Source: JBDIAG01 sp963835085 (GTDB taxonomy: Bacteria > Actinomycetota > Actinomycetes > Actinomycetales > CAWJMD01). Taken from it: DNA of 64,000 nucleotides. Below, one piece after another: positions 26,046 to 34,947 of the stretch. Location: the NCBI GenBank assembly GCA_963835085.1, contig CAWIED010000001.1, positions 868,001 through 932,000 on the forward strand, written 5' to 3'. Position 1 is the first letter of the stretch. Each line of letters starts with the position of its first letter. The notes below the pieces were generated by a model. The model saw only the letters and a program-made list of their open reading frames with translations. It searched no databases and was not told the DNA's origin. The position numbers were made by a program, and so were the translations under genes.

Positions 26046-26920
26046 CAGCGGACGGTCCCTGCCGCCAGGCAGCCCAAGAGCAGCACGAACGCCACCTCGA
26101 CGCCGGCTCCGAAGACGTCTCCCGTTGTGCCGCCCAGCACGCGGCGCGCGGTGCGCGCGAGCCAGGCCAGCCCGGCGGAAGCGACGAGCACCGCCGCCAG
26201 AGGCTGCCACCACGGCCACCCCGACAGCCAGCCCACCGTTGCACCCAGCCCCGCCACCACCGTCGTGACCACGACGAGTACTCCCGGCGGCACCACATCG
26301 GCCACCGCGGCACCCAGACCGTCGGGCCGGGCCGCCGGTAGTCCGCGCACCGTCAGGGCGGTGCAGGCCACCCGTGAGGCCAGCACCGCCCACCCGATGA
26401 TCGCCCACCCCCAGGGACGCGTGGCGAGCGCACTGATCGCGGCCGCCTCGCCCAGCAGCACCACTATCAGGGCTGCCGCTCCGAGCGGGCCGACGTCGCC
26501 CTTGCGCATGACCGCCAACGCGCGCTCGCGATCCCAGCCGGCCGCCAGCCCGTCGACGGTGTCGGCGAGGCCGTCGAGATGCATGCCGCGGCTGCCTAGG
26601 CCGAGGGCACCCACCACCAGCGCACCCGTCAGCAGTGGGGGAAGGGCGACCAACCCGGCGGCCCAGGCGAGCGTCAGCGCCCCTAGGGCGAGGGGCGCGA
26701 CGGCCAGCGGCGCCAGGCTCATCGCCCAGCGGGCTACGCCCGGCGTGAGAGTTCCGACATCGCCCACCGGCACGATGGTGAGCGTGCCCACGGCCAGCCG
26801 CAGCCCGGCGATGACGTTGCTCCGGGCTCTGTTGCTCCCGGCGCCCGGGGGATCGCCGACGGCCTGGTCGTCGCCGGTGGTCGGGTCGTCGCCGGTGCCA
26901 GGGTCGCCGCCTGCGCTCAC
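26045..26920 (-). CDS. cobS: Adenosylcobinamide-GDP ribazoletransferase (cobalamin synthase)
   Basis: Integral membrane enzyme that joins alpha-ribazole to adenosylcobinamide-GDP, the last assembly step. It has about 291 residues with six or more hydrophobic segments. The family hallmark GLGSRGMHLDGLADTVDGLAAG, with its metal-binding acidic residues, is present, followed by MRKGDVGPLGAAALI. The first about 35 residues are an unusual acidic Gly/Asp/Pro tract (GGDPGTGDDPTTGDDQAVGD) before NVIAGLRLAVGTLT, where normal CobS begins. The GTG at 26920 has a ggtgg-type ribosome site and leaves 38 bases to cobT; a start after the acidic tract is possible. Confidence 0.92.
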   Translation of the reverse strand: MSAGGDPGTGDDPTTGDDQAVGDPPGAGSNRARSNVIAGLRLAVGTLTIVPVGDVGTLTPGVARWAMSLAPLAVAPLALGALTLAWAAGLVALPPLLTGALVVGALGLGSRGMHLDGLADTVDGLAAGWDRERALAVMRKGDVGPLGAAALIVVLLGEAAAISALATRPWGWAIIGWAVLASRVACTALTVRGLPAARPDGLGAAVADVVPPGVLVVVTTVVAGLGATVGWLSGWPWWQPLAAVLVASAGLAWLARTARRVLGGTTGDVFGAGVEVAFVLLLGCLAAGTVR

Positions 26921-26958
26921 GCTTCCACCCTGGTGTACCCCGTGCGAAACGCCGCGGT

Positions 26959-28077
26959 TCACTCCCCGACGAGGTCGGCCAGCAGCGCCATCTCGCGGAT
27001 GAGCAGCACGGCCGAGCGCACCAGCGGCACCGAGGCCATGGCCCCGGAGCCTTCCCCGAGTCGCATACCCAGATCGAGCAACGGCTCCAGGCCCAGGGCC
27101 TCCAGCGCGTACGCCTGGGCGGGTTCGGTGGAGCGATGCCCGGCCAGGAACCACTGTTCGGCGCCAGGAGCCAGGTCGGCGGCCACGAGGGCCTCGGCGC
27201 AAGCGATCACGCCGTCCAGCAGCACGGGCACCCCGCGTCGGGCGGCCTGCGCGAGGAAGCCCGCGCCGACGGCCAGATCGGCGGAGCCGAGCGAGGCCAG
27301 CCGTTGCACCGGGTCGGCGATCTGGCCGTGGCCGTCGCAGGCGCGGGCCAGGGCCTGCCGCAGCACGTCGCGCTTGAGCACGTGGGCCTCGTCGTCGATG
27401 CCGGTGCCACGTCCGGTCACCTTCTCGGCATCGATGCCGAGGCTGGCGGCGATGAGCGCAGCCGAGGGGGTCGTGTTGCCGATGCCCATGTCGCCGAGCA
27501 CGAGAAGCTGTGCGCCGGCGTCGATCTCGGCGTCGGCGATCGTCGCGCCCGTTGCGAGTGCGGTCTCGGCCAGGTCGCGGCTGATCGCGTCGGCAACGTG
27601 GATCGCCCCGCTTGAGCGGGCCAGCTTGAACGCCCGGACGTCGTCCGGTGCAGCGGCCAGGTCGTCGTCGACGCCGATGTCGAGCACCCGGACAGTGGCC
27701 TGGTGCTGGCGGGCCAACACGCTTACCCCGGCCACGCCGGCCACGAAGGCGTGCACCATCGCGGCGGTCACCTCGCGCGGATAGGCCGACACACCGGCGT
27801 CGGTAACCCCATGGTCACCGGCCAGCACCACCGCGCGTACCCGTTCGATCGGCTCGGGCGGGCACTGTCCCTGGCAGGCCGCCATCCAGGCGCCCACCCG
27901 TTCGAGTCGGCCGAGCGCTCCCAGGGGTTTGGCCAAGCCGTCGAGGCGGGCCAGCGCCTGGGCATAGACCGCAGCCGACGGTGCGACGACTGTGCTCGGC
28001 GAGGTGTCCGCCGACAGCGAGATGGACAGGCTGCCCTCGGTCGCGGCGGTGCTGCTGGGGATATGTGCGGACGTCAT
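26959..28077 (-). CDS. cobT: Nicotinate-nucleotide--dimethylbenzimidazole phosphoribosyltransferase
   Basis: Makes alpha-ribazole-5'-phosphate, activating the lower ligand. It has 372 residues. Blocks in order are LDGLAKPLGALGRLE, VVLAGDHGVTDAGVSAYP, VLGDMGIGNTTPSAALI, FLAGHRSTEPAQ and the catalytic Glu region LGEGSGAMASVPLV. The ATG overlaps the stop of the cobB/A fusion gene (ATGA). No phosphatase for the alpha-ribazole phosphate product is seen in the window. Confidence 0.95.
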   Translation of the reverse strand: MTSAHIPSSTAATEGSLSISLSADTSPSTVVAPSAAVYAQALARLDGLAKPLGALGRLERVGAWMAACQGQCPPEPIERVRAVVLAGDHGVTDAGVSAYPREVTAAMVHAFVAGVAGVSVLARQHQATVRVLDIGVDDDLAAAPDDVRAFKLARSSGAIHVADAISRDLAETALATGATIADAEIDAGAQLLVLGDMGIGNTTPSAALIAASLGIDAEKVTGRGTGIDDEAHVLKRDVLRQALARACDGHGQIADPVQRLASLGSADLAVGAGFLAQAARRGVPVLLDGVIACAEALVAADLAPGAEQWFLAGHRSTEPAQAYALEALGLEPLLDLGMRLGEGSGAMASVPLVRSAVLLIREMALLADLVGE

Positions 28078-30311
28078 CGTGCCTCCACTGGTTGGCCGTG
28101 TCGTGCAAGGGGTTCGGGATTGGAATCAGTGCCGGTCAAGGCGTCCACCACGGCGCCGATGACCGTCACGGCGGGCGGCTCGATCCGGGCGGCGTCGGTG
28201 CGCTCGGCGATGGCGTCCAACCGGGCCCGCACCACGCGCATGCCGGGGTGCCCGGCGTCGGCGATGGTGGCTGCCGGGGTCTGCGGGTCGAGCCCGTGCC
28301 GGATGAGGTGGTCGGCAATGCTCGGCAGGGTCGCCACGCCCATCAGGACGACGATCGTCAGCCCGCTGCGCGCCAGCGCCCCCCACTCGACGTCGCTGCG
28401 CGGATCGTCGGGCCCGACGTGACCTGACACCACGATGAACCCCTGGCTGAGGCTGCGATGGGTCACCGGAATGCCCGCCAAGGCAGGGCCCGCCACCGAT
28501 GATGTGACGCCGGGAATGACGCGAACCGGCACGCCGGCCTGCGCGCACGCGAGCCATTCTTCGCCACCACGGCCGAACACGTAGTTGTCACCGCCCTTGA
28601 ACCGCACCACCGTGCGGCCCTGCCGAGCGTGCTCCACGAGGATGGCGTTGATCTGCTCCTGCGGGGTGTAGGGCCCGTGAGGAATCTTGCCGACGTGGAT
28701 GATCCGGGCCTGCGGACGGGCGTGCCGTAGCGAGTCGAGCGGCGCCAACCGGTCGCAGACGATCACGTCGGCCGACGAGATCGCTTCCAGCCCAGCGACG
28801 GTCAGCAGCCCGGGGTCACCCGGACCACCGCCCACGAGCACCACTTCACCCGTGACGGGTGCACGCTTGTCGTCGACGTCGGTGGTGGACGCGGAGATCT
28901 CGTCGACGGGGATCGCGGTGTAGGCGGCGGCCGCGTGCGCCAGCCGCTCGGCCAGCGCCGGATGGCCCGCCGGGTGCACGTGCAGGTACGACGCGTGCAG
29001 GCTGGGCCGTCCCGTGCCGGCGGGATCGAGGCTGAAGCCCTCGGCCTGCTCGGCGGAGTAGGCCGACGTCAGCCGCCACGCCGCGTCGGTGCCGTGGCCG
29101 GGAACCGTTGCGGTGCGGTGGAACTCATGTCCCTGCACCACATCGCCCGCAGCACCCGCAAGCCCGTCGCCGGCCATCACGGCGGTGGCGTAGCGCAGGG
29201 TCAGGCGGGGACTCATCTGGGCAGTGGCCGGCACCGCACCGATCATCGGATGATCGTCGAGCCGTTCGCACAGGTAGAGCATGCCGGCGCACTCCGCGTA
29301 CGTCGGCATGCCGGCCGCGATCTCAGACCTGATCTGCCGCAACAGGTTCCGGTTGCCCATCAGGGCGCCGGCGTGCACCTCGGGAAAGCCGCCGCCCAGG
29401 TAGAGGGCGCGGGTGCCGGCGGGCAGGGCGTCGTCGGTGGCCGGGTCGAACACGACCGGCTCGCAGCCTGCCGCCCGCAGCAGCTCGTCGGTCTCGGTGT
29501 AGCGGAAGGTGAAGGCAGGCCCGGCCGCGATGGCGATCACGGGCCGCTCTGCCCCGGCGTCGAGCGCACTCACCTCGGCCGCCGGGTTCCACGGTTCACC
29601 GTCGAGATCGCTCGCGCTGCAAGCGAGCTCGACCACAGCGTCGAGATCGACATGGCCGCCGACATGCTTGGCAAGCCGGTCGAGGGCGTCTTCGGCATCG
29701 ACCCGCTCGGCGGTTGGAACCAACCCGAGATGTCGCGACGGTGCTCCCACCCGTGCATCGCGCGGCACACAGCCGACCACGCTGATGCCGAGCGACTCCA
29801 CCGCGCTCGTCGCTTCCTGCGCGTGCCGCGCCGAACCGACGCGGTTGAGCACGACCCCGCCTATCCGTACCCGGGGGTCGAAAGCTGCCATCCCCGCGAC
29901 CACGGCCGCCACCGACCGCGCGGCACCGGTGACGTCGACAACCAGCAGCACGGGGGAGTCGGTGAGGGTCGCGACGTGCGCCGTCGAGGAGAACCCTTCG
30001 GTGCCGAGCATGCCGTCGTAGAGGCCCATCACGCCCTCGATAAGGGCGATCTCGGCCAGCCGCGGCGTGCAGGCTCCGTGCAACAGCAACGGCACGATGC
30101 GCTCTTCGCCGCAAAGCCACGGGTCGAGATTGCGGCCCGGACGTCCGGTGGCCAGGGCGTGGTAGCCGGGGTCGATGTAGTCCGGACCGACCTTGGCCGG
30201 GGCCACCTCGATGCCTGTGCGGGTGAGCGCGGCCATCAGCCCGGTGGCGATGGTGGTCTTGCCCTGCCCGGAGGCGGGCGCGGCCACGACGAGACGGGGC
30301 AGCCTCACCAT
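28074..30311 (-). CDS. cobB-cobA: Fusion of cobyrinate a,c-diamide synthase and uroporphyrinogen-III C-methyltransferase
   Basis: Protein of 745 residues with two complete enzymes. Residues 1 to about 460 are CobB: P-loop VVAAPASGQGKTTIATGLM, AKVGPDYIDPGYH, IEGVMGLYDG, and the glutamine amidotransferase part with GGGFPEVHA, AECAGMLYL and SYLHVH. From about residue 485 follows CobA/SUMT: VVLVGGGPGDPGLLTVAGLEAI, DRLAP, VRFKGGDNYVFGRGGEE, VIPGVTSSVAGPALAGIPVTHR and VLMGVATLPSIADHLI. The linker is about 25 residues (DEISASTTDVDDKRAPVTG). CobA makes precorrin-2 from uroporphyrinogen III, the entry step; CobB amidates at least nine steps later. The ATG at 30311 overlaps the cobO stop, and the gene overlaps cobT by ATGA. 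No stop or frame change separates the halves. Confidence 0.93.
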   Translation of the reverse strand: MVRLPRLVVAAPASGQGKTTIATGLMAALTRTGIEVAPAKVGPDYIDPGYHALATGRPGRNLDPWLCGEERIVPLLLHGACTPRLAEIALIEGVMGLYDGMLGTEGFSSTAHVATLTDSPVLLVVDVTGAARSVAAVVAGMAAFDPRVRIGGVVLNRVGSARHAQEATSAVESLGISVVGCVPRDARVGAPSRHLGLVPTAERVDAEDALDRLAKHVGGHVDLDAVVELACSASDLDGEPWNPAAEVSALDAGAERPVIAIAAGPAFTFRYTETDELLRAAGCEPVVFDPATDDALPAGTRALYLGGGFPEVHAGALMGNRNLLRQIRSEIAAGMPTYAECAGMLYLCERLDDHPMIGAVPATAQMSPRLTLRYATAVMAGDGLAGAAGDVVQGHEFHRTATVPGHGTDAAWRLTSAYSAEQAEGFSLDPAGTGRPSLHASYLHVHPAGHPALAERLAHAAAAYTAIPVDEISASTTDVDDKRAPVTGEVVLVGGGPGDPGLLTVAGLEAISSADVIVCDRLAPLDSLRHARPQARIIHVGKIPHGPYTPQEQINAILVEHARQGRTVVRFKGGDNYVFGRGGEEWLACAQAGVPVRVIPGVTSSVAGPALAGIPVTHRSLSQGFIVVSGHVGPDDPRSDVEWGALARSGLTIVVLMGVATLPSIADHLIRHGLDPQTPAATIADAGHPGMRVVRARLDAIAERTDAARIEPPAVTVIGAVVDALTGTDSNPEPLARHGQPVEAR

Positions 30312-30919
30312 TCGATCCCCCGCTGGCCCTTCTGGCCGTTGTCGAAGGGGTGCTTGATCTTGGTCATCTCGGTGACCGTGTCGGCCACGTCGAGCAGGGC
30401 CTGCGGGGCGCGGCGGCCGGTGATCACCACATGCTGGTACCCCGTTCGCGTGGAAAGGGTCTGCACCACGTCGTCGAGGTCGACCCAGCCCCAGCCGATG
30501 GGGTAGGTGAACTCGTCGAGCACATACAGCTGATGGGTCTGCGAGGCGAGCCGTCGCTTGACTTCGGCCCAGCCCTCGGCTGCTGCTGCGGCGTGGTCGT
30601 CCTCGCTGCCGGCCTTGCGCGACCACGACCAGCCCGAGCCCATCTTGTGCCATTCGATAGGGCCTCCCAGCCCCTTCGATTCATGCACCTCGGCCAGCGC
30701 CTCCAGCGCACTCTGCTCGCCGATCCGCCACTTGGCAGACTTCACGAACTGGAAGACGCCCACCGACCAGCCCTGATTCCACCCGCGAAGGGCGAGCCCG
30801 AAGGCGGCGGTCGACTTGCCTTTGCCGTCCCCGGTGTTGACCATCAGCAGCGGCCGGTTGCGGCGCTGCCGGGTGGTGAGGCCGTCGGCGGCGTCGACGG
30901 GCGTGACTCCCTGGGGCAT
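30305..30919 (-). CDS. cobO: Corrinoid adenosyltransferase
   Basis: Transfers the adenosyl group of ATP to cob(I)yrinic acid diamide or related corrinoids. It has 204 residues. The P-loop is NTGDGKGKSTAAFGLALR, followed by VFQFVKSAKW, the Walker-B-like VLDEFTYPIGWGW and the C-terminal VTEMTKIKHPFDNGQKGQRGIEW. It starts with an ATG that shares one base with the stop of the chelatase gene (TGATG), and it is coupled to cobB/A downstream. Its place between the chelatase and CobB matches the order of late corrin steps. Confidence 0.95.
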   Translation of the reverse strand: MPQGVTPVDAADGLTTRQRRNRPLLMVNTGDGKGKSTAAFGLALRGWNQGWSVGVFQFVKSAKWRIGEQSALEALAEVHESKGLGGPIEWHKMGSGWSWSRKAGSEDDHAAAAAEGWAEVKRRLASQTHQLYVLDEFTYPIGWGWVDLDDVVQTLSTRTGYQHVVITGRRAPQALLDVADTVTEMTKIKHPFDNGQKGQRGIEW

Positions 30920-33048
30920 CAGGCGACCTTTCTCGGGGTGTTGGCTCTGGGTGTGTTGGCGCGCCGGGCAGTGGCCACGGTCGCCACGAGGGCGTCGGCG
31001 TTCACGGCTTCGAGCGGCAGATGCCGAGCACCCATGAGATGAGCGAGCTCGGTGGCCAGACCCAGTCGGAATCGGCCGGTCTCGCAGTCGATCACGATGG
31101 TCTGCACCGACTTCTGCCAGTGCCCGGCCACCTGACGGGCCCGGGCGAGGGCGTCGCGGCCCGCGGTGGCACGGCCGTCGGTGAGCACCAGCACGAGCGC
31201 TCGTTGGTGCGGGTCGCGGACCCGTTCGACGGCCAGCAGTGCGGCCGTCTTCTCCAGGCCCTCGGCCAAGGGGGTCCGTCCGCCGTGGGGCAGGTCGCGC
31301 AAGCAGGCGGCGGCGGCCTCGGTCGACGATGTGGGCGGCAGGGTCAGGTCGGCACCGGTGCCGCGGAAGGTCACCACCGCCACTCGGTCGCGGCGTTGGT
31401 AGGCGTCCACCAGCAGCGAGAGCACAGCGGTCTTCACGGCGGTCATCCGCTGGCGGGCACCCATGGAACCCGACGCGTCGACGCAGAACAGCACCAGGTT
31501 CGCCTCCGGGCCTTCGAGCACCGCAGCCCGAAGATCGCTGCGCTGGAACATCATTCGCGGCGAACCAGCACCCGCGGAGGGCGTGGTCGGACGCCGGCTG
31601 CCCTGGTGCGGTGCGGCCGCCAGGATCGTGGCCGGTACGTGCAGGCGTAGCTGCTCATCGCCGCGCGGCAGCGCCGAGCCCACGGTGCGACCGGTGCTGG
31701 TGATGGCCCGCGAGCGACGTCCGGGGGCTCCCCGGCCGACTCCCCGGGCGCGAAGGGTCAACGCGCGGAACGGGTCCGCCGCCTGGCTGACAGCCGTGGG
31801 GGCCGGGATCGACTGCTCGTCGGCGGTCTCGTGTTTCTGGTCTGACGGGTGGGCAGGCTGTTCCTCGGCAGACTGCTCGCGCGCACGGGCCGGCGTCGGC
31901 TGCGCCGGATCGTGCATCGTCGAACCCGCCGGCTCACTCGGATCCGGACCGTCCTGGTGGTCGGAGGGCCCGTCCGCCTCGGACGGCTCGCCGGGCGCGT
32001 CGTCGTCCGATTCCGGATCGGTGGGATCGTTCGGGTCAGGCTCGGGGTCGCGCAACAGCTCCTCGAGCAGATCCTCGTCCATGCCGGGCGCGTCGAACGG
32101 CTTGCGTCGGCGGCGGTGCGGCAGGGCCAGTCGCGCGGCAGCGCGCACGTCGTCGACGTTCACCTCGCCCCGGCCTTGCCAGGCCGCGTGAGCGCGGGCG
32201 GCACGAGCGGTCACCAGGTCTGCCCGCATCCCGTCTACCTCGAAGCCTGCGCAGACCCGCGCGATGCGCACCAGCTCTCGATCGGAGAGCACTACCGACG
32301 GCAACAGGGCGGTGGCGTCGGCGATGCGCCGAGCCAGCTCCTGCTGGGGTCGGGCATACCGCGCGGCAAAGGCCGCCGGGTCACCGTCGTAGGCCATGCG
32401 CCGCCGAACGATCTCCGCCCGCAGCTGCGGATCGCGGCTGGCCGCGATCTCGACCGTGAGCCCGAACCGGTCGAGCAACTGAGGACGCAGCTCGCCCTCC
32501 TCGGGATTCATGGTGCCCACCAGCACGAACCGGGCCGCGTGCGAGAACGACACCCCGTCGCGCTCCACCGACGAGCGGCCCATCGCCGAGGCGTCCAGGA
32601 GCAGGTCGACCAGGTGGTCGTGCAGCAGGTTCACTTCATCGACGTAGAGGATGCCTCGGTGTGCGTCGGCCAGCAGGCCCGGGGAGAACGTGGCCACCCC
32701 GTCGCCGAGCGCCCGGCCGAGGTCGAGCGAACCGACCACCCGGTCTTCGCTGGCACCGACCGGCAGTTCGACGAGCCGCGCCCGGCGCGAGCCGGACGCG
32801 GTACCCGGGTCGTGCGGCCCGTCGGGGCAGGTGGGATCCGGCGCGGACGGATCACAGCCGAACCGGCAGCCGAGCACCACGTTCTGATCGGGCAGCACAT
32901 CTACCAGGGCCCGCACCATGGTCGACTTGGCCGTGCCCTTCTCACCGCGCACGAGTACGCCACCCACGTCGGGTGCGATGGAGGTCAACACGAGTGCCAG
33001 AGCCATGTCGTCTGCACCGACGACGGCCGAGAACGGGAAGGACGCCAC
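30919..33048 (-). CDS. Putative cobaltochelatase ATPase subunit, ChlI/ChlD-type with VWA domain
   Basis: Protein of 709 residues combining both small chelatase subunits. An AAA+ module (1 to about 340) has Walker A RGEKGTAKSTMVRAL, Walker B GILYVDEVNLLHDH and GTMNPEEGELRPQLLDRF. An acidic, Pro-rich linker follows (about 345-450), then a VWA domain with the MIDAS motif VDASGSMG and LVLTDGRAT. In actinobacteria such ChlID proteins are thought to work with CobN in place of CobS/CobT, hydrolysing ATP to drive cobalt insertion. The start GTG has agaggagaaac before it. It is the first gene after the cobalamin riboswitch and leads the operon. Confidence 0.9.
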   Translation of the reverse strand: MASFPFSAVVGADDMALALVLTSIAPDVGGVLVRGEKGTAKSTMVRALVDVLPDQNVVLGCRFGCDPSAPDPTCPDGPHDPGTASGSRRARLVELPVGASEDRVVGSLDLGRALGDGVATFSPGLLADAHRGILYVDEVNLLHDHLVDLLLDASAMGRSSVERDGVSFSHAARFVLVGTMNPEEGELRPQLLDRFGLTVEIAASRDPQLRAEIVRRRMAYDGDPAAFAARYARPQQELARRIADATALLPSVVLSDRELVRIARVCAGFEVDGMRADLVTARAARAHAAWQGRGEVNVDDVRAAARLALPHRRRRKPFDAPGMDEDLLEELLRDPEPDPNDPTDPESDDDAPGEPSEADGPSDHQDGPDPSEPAGSTMHDPAQPTPARAREQSAEEQPAHPSDQKHETADEQSIPAPTAVSQAADPFRALTLRARGVGRGAPGRRSRAITSTGRTVGSALPRGDEQLRLHVPATILAAAPHQGSRRPTTPSAGAGSPRMMFQRSDLRAAVLEGPEANLVLFCVDASGSMGARQRMTAVKTAVLSLLVDAYQRRDRVAVVTFRGTGADLTLPPTSSTEAAAACLRDLPHGGRTPLAEGLEKTAALLAVERVRDPHQRALVLVLTDGRATAGRDALARARQVAGHWQKSVQTIVIDCETGRFRLGLATELAHLMGARHLPLEAVNADALVATVATARRANTPRANTPRKVA

Positions 33049-33059
33049 GTTTCTCCTCT

Positions 33060-33077
33060 GGTGAGTCCGCGCTCACC
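33060..33077 (-). promoter_or_regulatory. Hairpin next to the chelatase ribosome site
   Basis: Arms ggtgag and ctcacc around six bases, immediately upstream of the agaggag ribosome site of the chelatase gene. With the riboswitch just upstream, this is a candidate expression platform acting on translation. Pairing with the ribosome site itself has not been shown. Confidence 0.45.
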
Positions 33078-33103
33078 GCTCAGCTCCACCCACGCGATCG
33101 ACG

Positions 33104-33240
33104 TGGGAGCGCACCCACAACGTCCTGACTCCCGTACCGGTCTGATCGATCGGCAGGTCACAGTGGCGGGACCGCTCCGGAGTCGCACCGGATTCCTCGT
33201 GGGGGCGCCACCTGGCATCTTGCCACGTCCCAGGTGGGTG
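33104..33240 (-). promoter_or_regulatory. Cobalamin riboswitch
   Basis: On the minus strand the conserved core is clear: ggaatccggtgcgac, then tccggagcggtcccgccactg (the B12 box region) and, after a variable arm, gggagtcaggacgttg. A 5' paired element (gccaggtggc) precedes it. Order and spacing match the adenosylcobalamin riboswitch class. It lies about 60 bases upstream of the chelatase gene and should repress the whole operon (chelatase to cobD) when cobalamin is plentiful. Confidence 0.93.
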
Positions 33241-33309
33241 CTGTCGACGCAGGCCGTCGCCGGCAGGTGTCGGCTGTTTCCTGGGTCGGGCGCCCGACGG
33301 CGCTATCGC

Positions 33310-33545
33310 CCGTGCCCGGTCAGCCATCCCGCTCAGAAACGACACTGGTGGGGTGGGGTTTGAGGCGCTATGACGATGCCCCACGTGGCGGGGCATCGTC
33401 ATAGCGTCGAAAAACCCGCCCGGCTAGTGCCGCTTCCGGGATCGGGCGTCTGACCGCGTTGTCGGCCCACACCCACGTAGCTCCGCTAGGCGGGCGGGCC
33501 CCCGCCTTGTCATGCATCCCGTCCAGAAACCGACACCTGCAGTGT
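33310..33545. repeat. Cluster of dispersed repeats between divergent cob operons
   Basis: Contains a palindrome at 33366-33406 (arms cgctatgacgatgcccc and complement), two copies of a catcccg..cagaaa.cgacac block (33324-33348 and 33514-33537), and a ctgaccgcgttgtcggcc block at about 33451. These match copies at 11484-11527, in the 8161-8450 tandem repeat, and in the long elements at 23141 and 46544. No gene is visible. The promoter of the riboswitch operon must lie within or just beside this cluster. Confidence 0.75.
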
Positions 33546-33609
33546 CTATCTCCCGGCACGCCTTACAGTGTGGGCCGGTCGTGGCCTATCAAGCGCCGAG
33601 GAGGAACTG

Positions 33610-34947
33610 ATGATCGACGTCGTCGGGATCGGCGCTGACGGGTTGGCGGGCGTGTCCGCGGAGTCGCGCCGCGCCGTCGCCGAGGCCGACGTGGTGTTCG
33701 GTTCGAGGCGGCAGCTTGCCGCCCTTCCCGGAGCCCTCGACGAAGGTGCCGTCCAGCGGCATCGAGTCTGGCCTTCGCCACTGCTACCTGCCCTGCCGGG
33801 GCTTCTGGCGGAGGTCGCGCACTGCCGGGTCGTCGTGCTGGCCAGTGGGGACCCGTTGGTGTCCGGCATCGGGTCCACCCTGATCAGACTGTTGGGGCCC
33901 GGGGCAGTGCGGGTGCATCCGGCGCTGTCGTCGGTGAGCCTGGCCCGGGCCCGGCTGGGCTGGGCCGCCGAGAGCTGCGAGACGGTCTCGCTCGTGACCG
34001 CTCCGGTGGAGACACTGCTGCCTCGGTTGGCCCCCGAGGCGCGGTTGGTGGTGTTGAGTGCGGGCGCGCAGACCCCGGTCGCCGTGGCGAGTCTTCTGGT
34101 GGAGGCAGGCTGGCCCCAGGCTCGGCTGACGGTGCTCGCAAACCTCGGCGCCGATGACGAGTCGCGGTTCGAGTCGTCGGCAGAGCAGTTGGCACCGGGG
34201 GAGATCGTCGCGGGCGGCTCCGGCGAGCCGGCCTCGGGTGCGCCGGAGCGTGAGTTTGCCGCCCTCAATGTGATCGGCGTCCACTGTGGCCGGCCGTGCA
34301 GGCCGCTCGGGTTTGCAGTCGGCACCAGCCCGGGCCTGCCGGACGAGGCGTTCGAGCACGACGGCCAGCTCACGAAGTGGGAGCTGCGGATCGCCGCGCT
34401 CGCCCGCCTGCGGCCGGTACCCGGCCAACTGCTGTGGGATCTCGGCGCCGGGGCCGGGTCGGTCGCCCTGGAGTGGGCACGTCATCACCCGACCTGCAAG
34501 GTCGTGGCCGTGGAACGCAATCCCGAACGGGCGCAGCGGATCACAGCCAATGCGATGGCTCTCGGCGTGCCCCGCGCGGTCGACGTGCGGGTCGGCTCGG
34601 TGCTCGACCTGCTGGCAGAGCTGCCCCCGCCGGACGCCGTCTTCGTGGGCGGCGGGGCCAGCGCCGAGGTGCTGGAGGGGGCGTGGGTGAGGTTGCGGGC
34701 CGGCGGTCGACTCGTGGCGCATGCGGTCACCCTGCGGACCGAGGCGGTGCTCGTGGCCGCTGCCGGGCGGTGGGGCGGTGACCTGCGTCGGCTGAGCGTG
34801 GAGCGCGCCGAACCGCTCGGGGCCTACCTGTCGTGGACGCCGGCCCGGCCCGTGGTGCAGTGGGCAGTGGTGAAGCCTGCGAGCCTCGAGGCGCAGGACA
34901 GCGGCCCGGCGCAGGCCCGGCCCGACGATGATGGAGGAGAGCAGTGA
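33610..34947 (+). CDS. cobL: Precorrin-6Y C5,15-methyltransferase (decarboxylating)
   Basis: Methylates C5 and C15 and removes the acetate carboxyl at C12, giving precorrin-8X. It has about 445 residues and is the fused CbiE+CbiT type. The N-terminal tetrapyrrole methylase domain has IDVVGIGADGLAG, VVVLASGDPLVSGIGSTL and the HPALSSVSLARARLGWA block. The C-terminal Rossmann methyltransferase (from about 235) has LTKWELRIAALARLRP, LLWDLGAGAGSVALEWAR, VVAVERNPERAQRI and FVGGGAS. Ribosome site gaggagga precedes the ATG at 33610. It overlaps cobM by GTGA. Divergent from the riboswitch operon. Confidence 0.95.
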   Translation: MIDVVGIGADGLAGVSAESRRAVAEADVVFGSRRQLAALPGALDEGAVQRHRVWPSPLLPALPGLLAEVAHCRVVVLASGDPLVSGIGSTLIRLLGPGAVRVHPALSSVSLARARLGWAAESCETVSLVTAPVETLLPRLAPEARLVVLSAGAQTPVAVASLLVEAGWPQARLTVLANLGADDESRFESSAEQLAPGEIVAGGSGEPASGAPEREFAALNVIGVHCGRPCRPLGFAVGTSPGLPDEAFEHDGQLTKWELRIAALARLRPVPGQLLWDLGAGAGSVALEWARHHPTCKVVAVERNPERAQRITANAMALGVPRAVDVRVGSVLDLLAELPPPDAVFVGGGASAEVLEGAWVRLRAGGRLVAHAVTLRTEAVLVAAAGRWGGDLRRLSVERAEPLGAYLSWTPARPVVQWAVVKPASLEAQDSGPAQARPDDDGGEQ

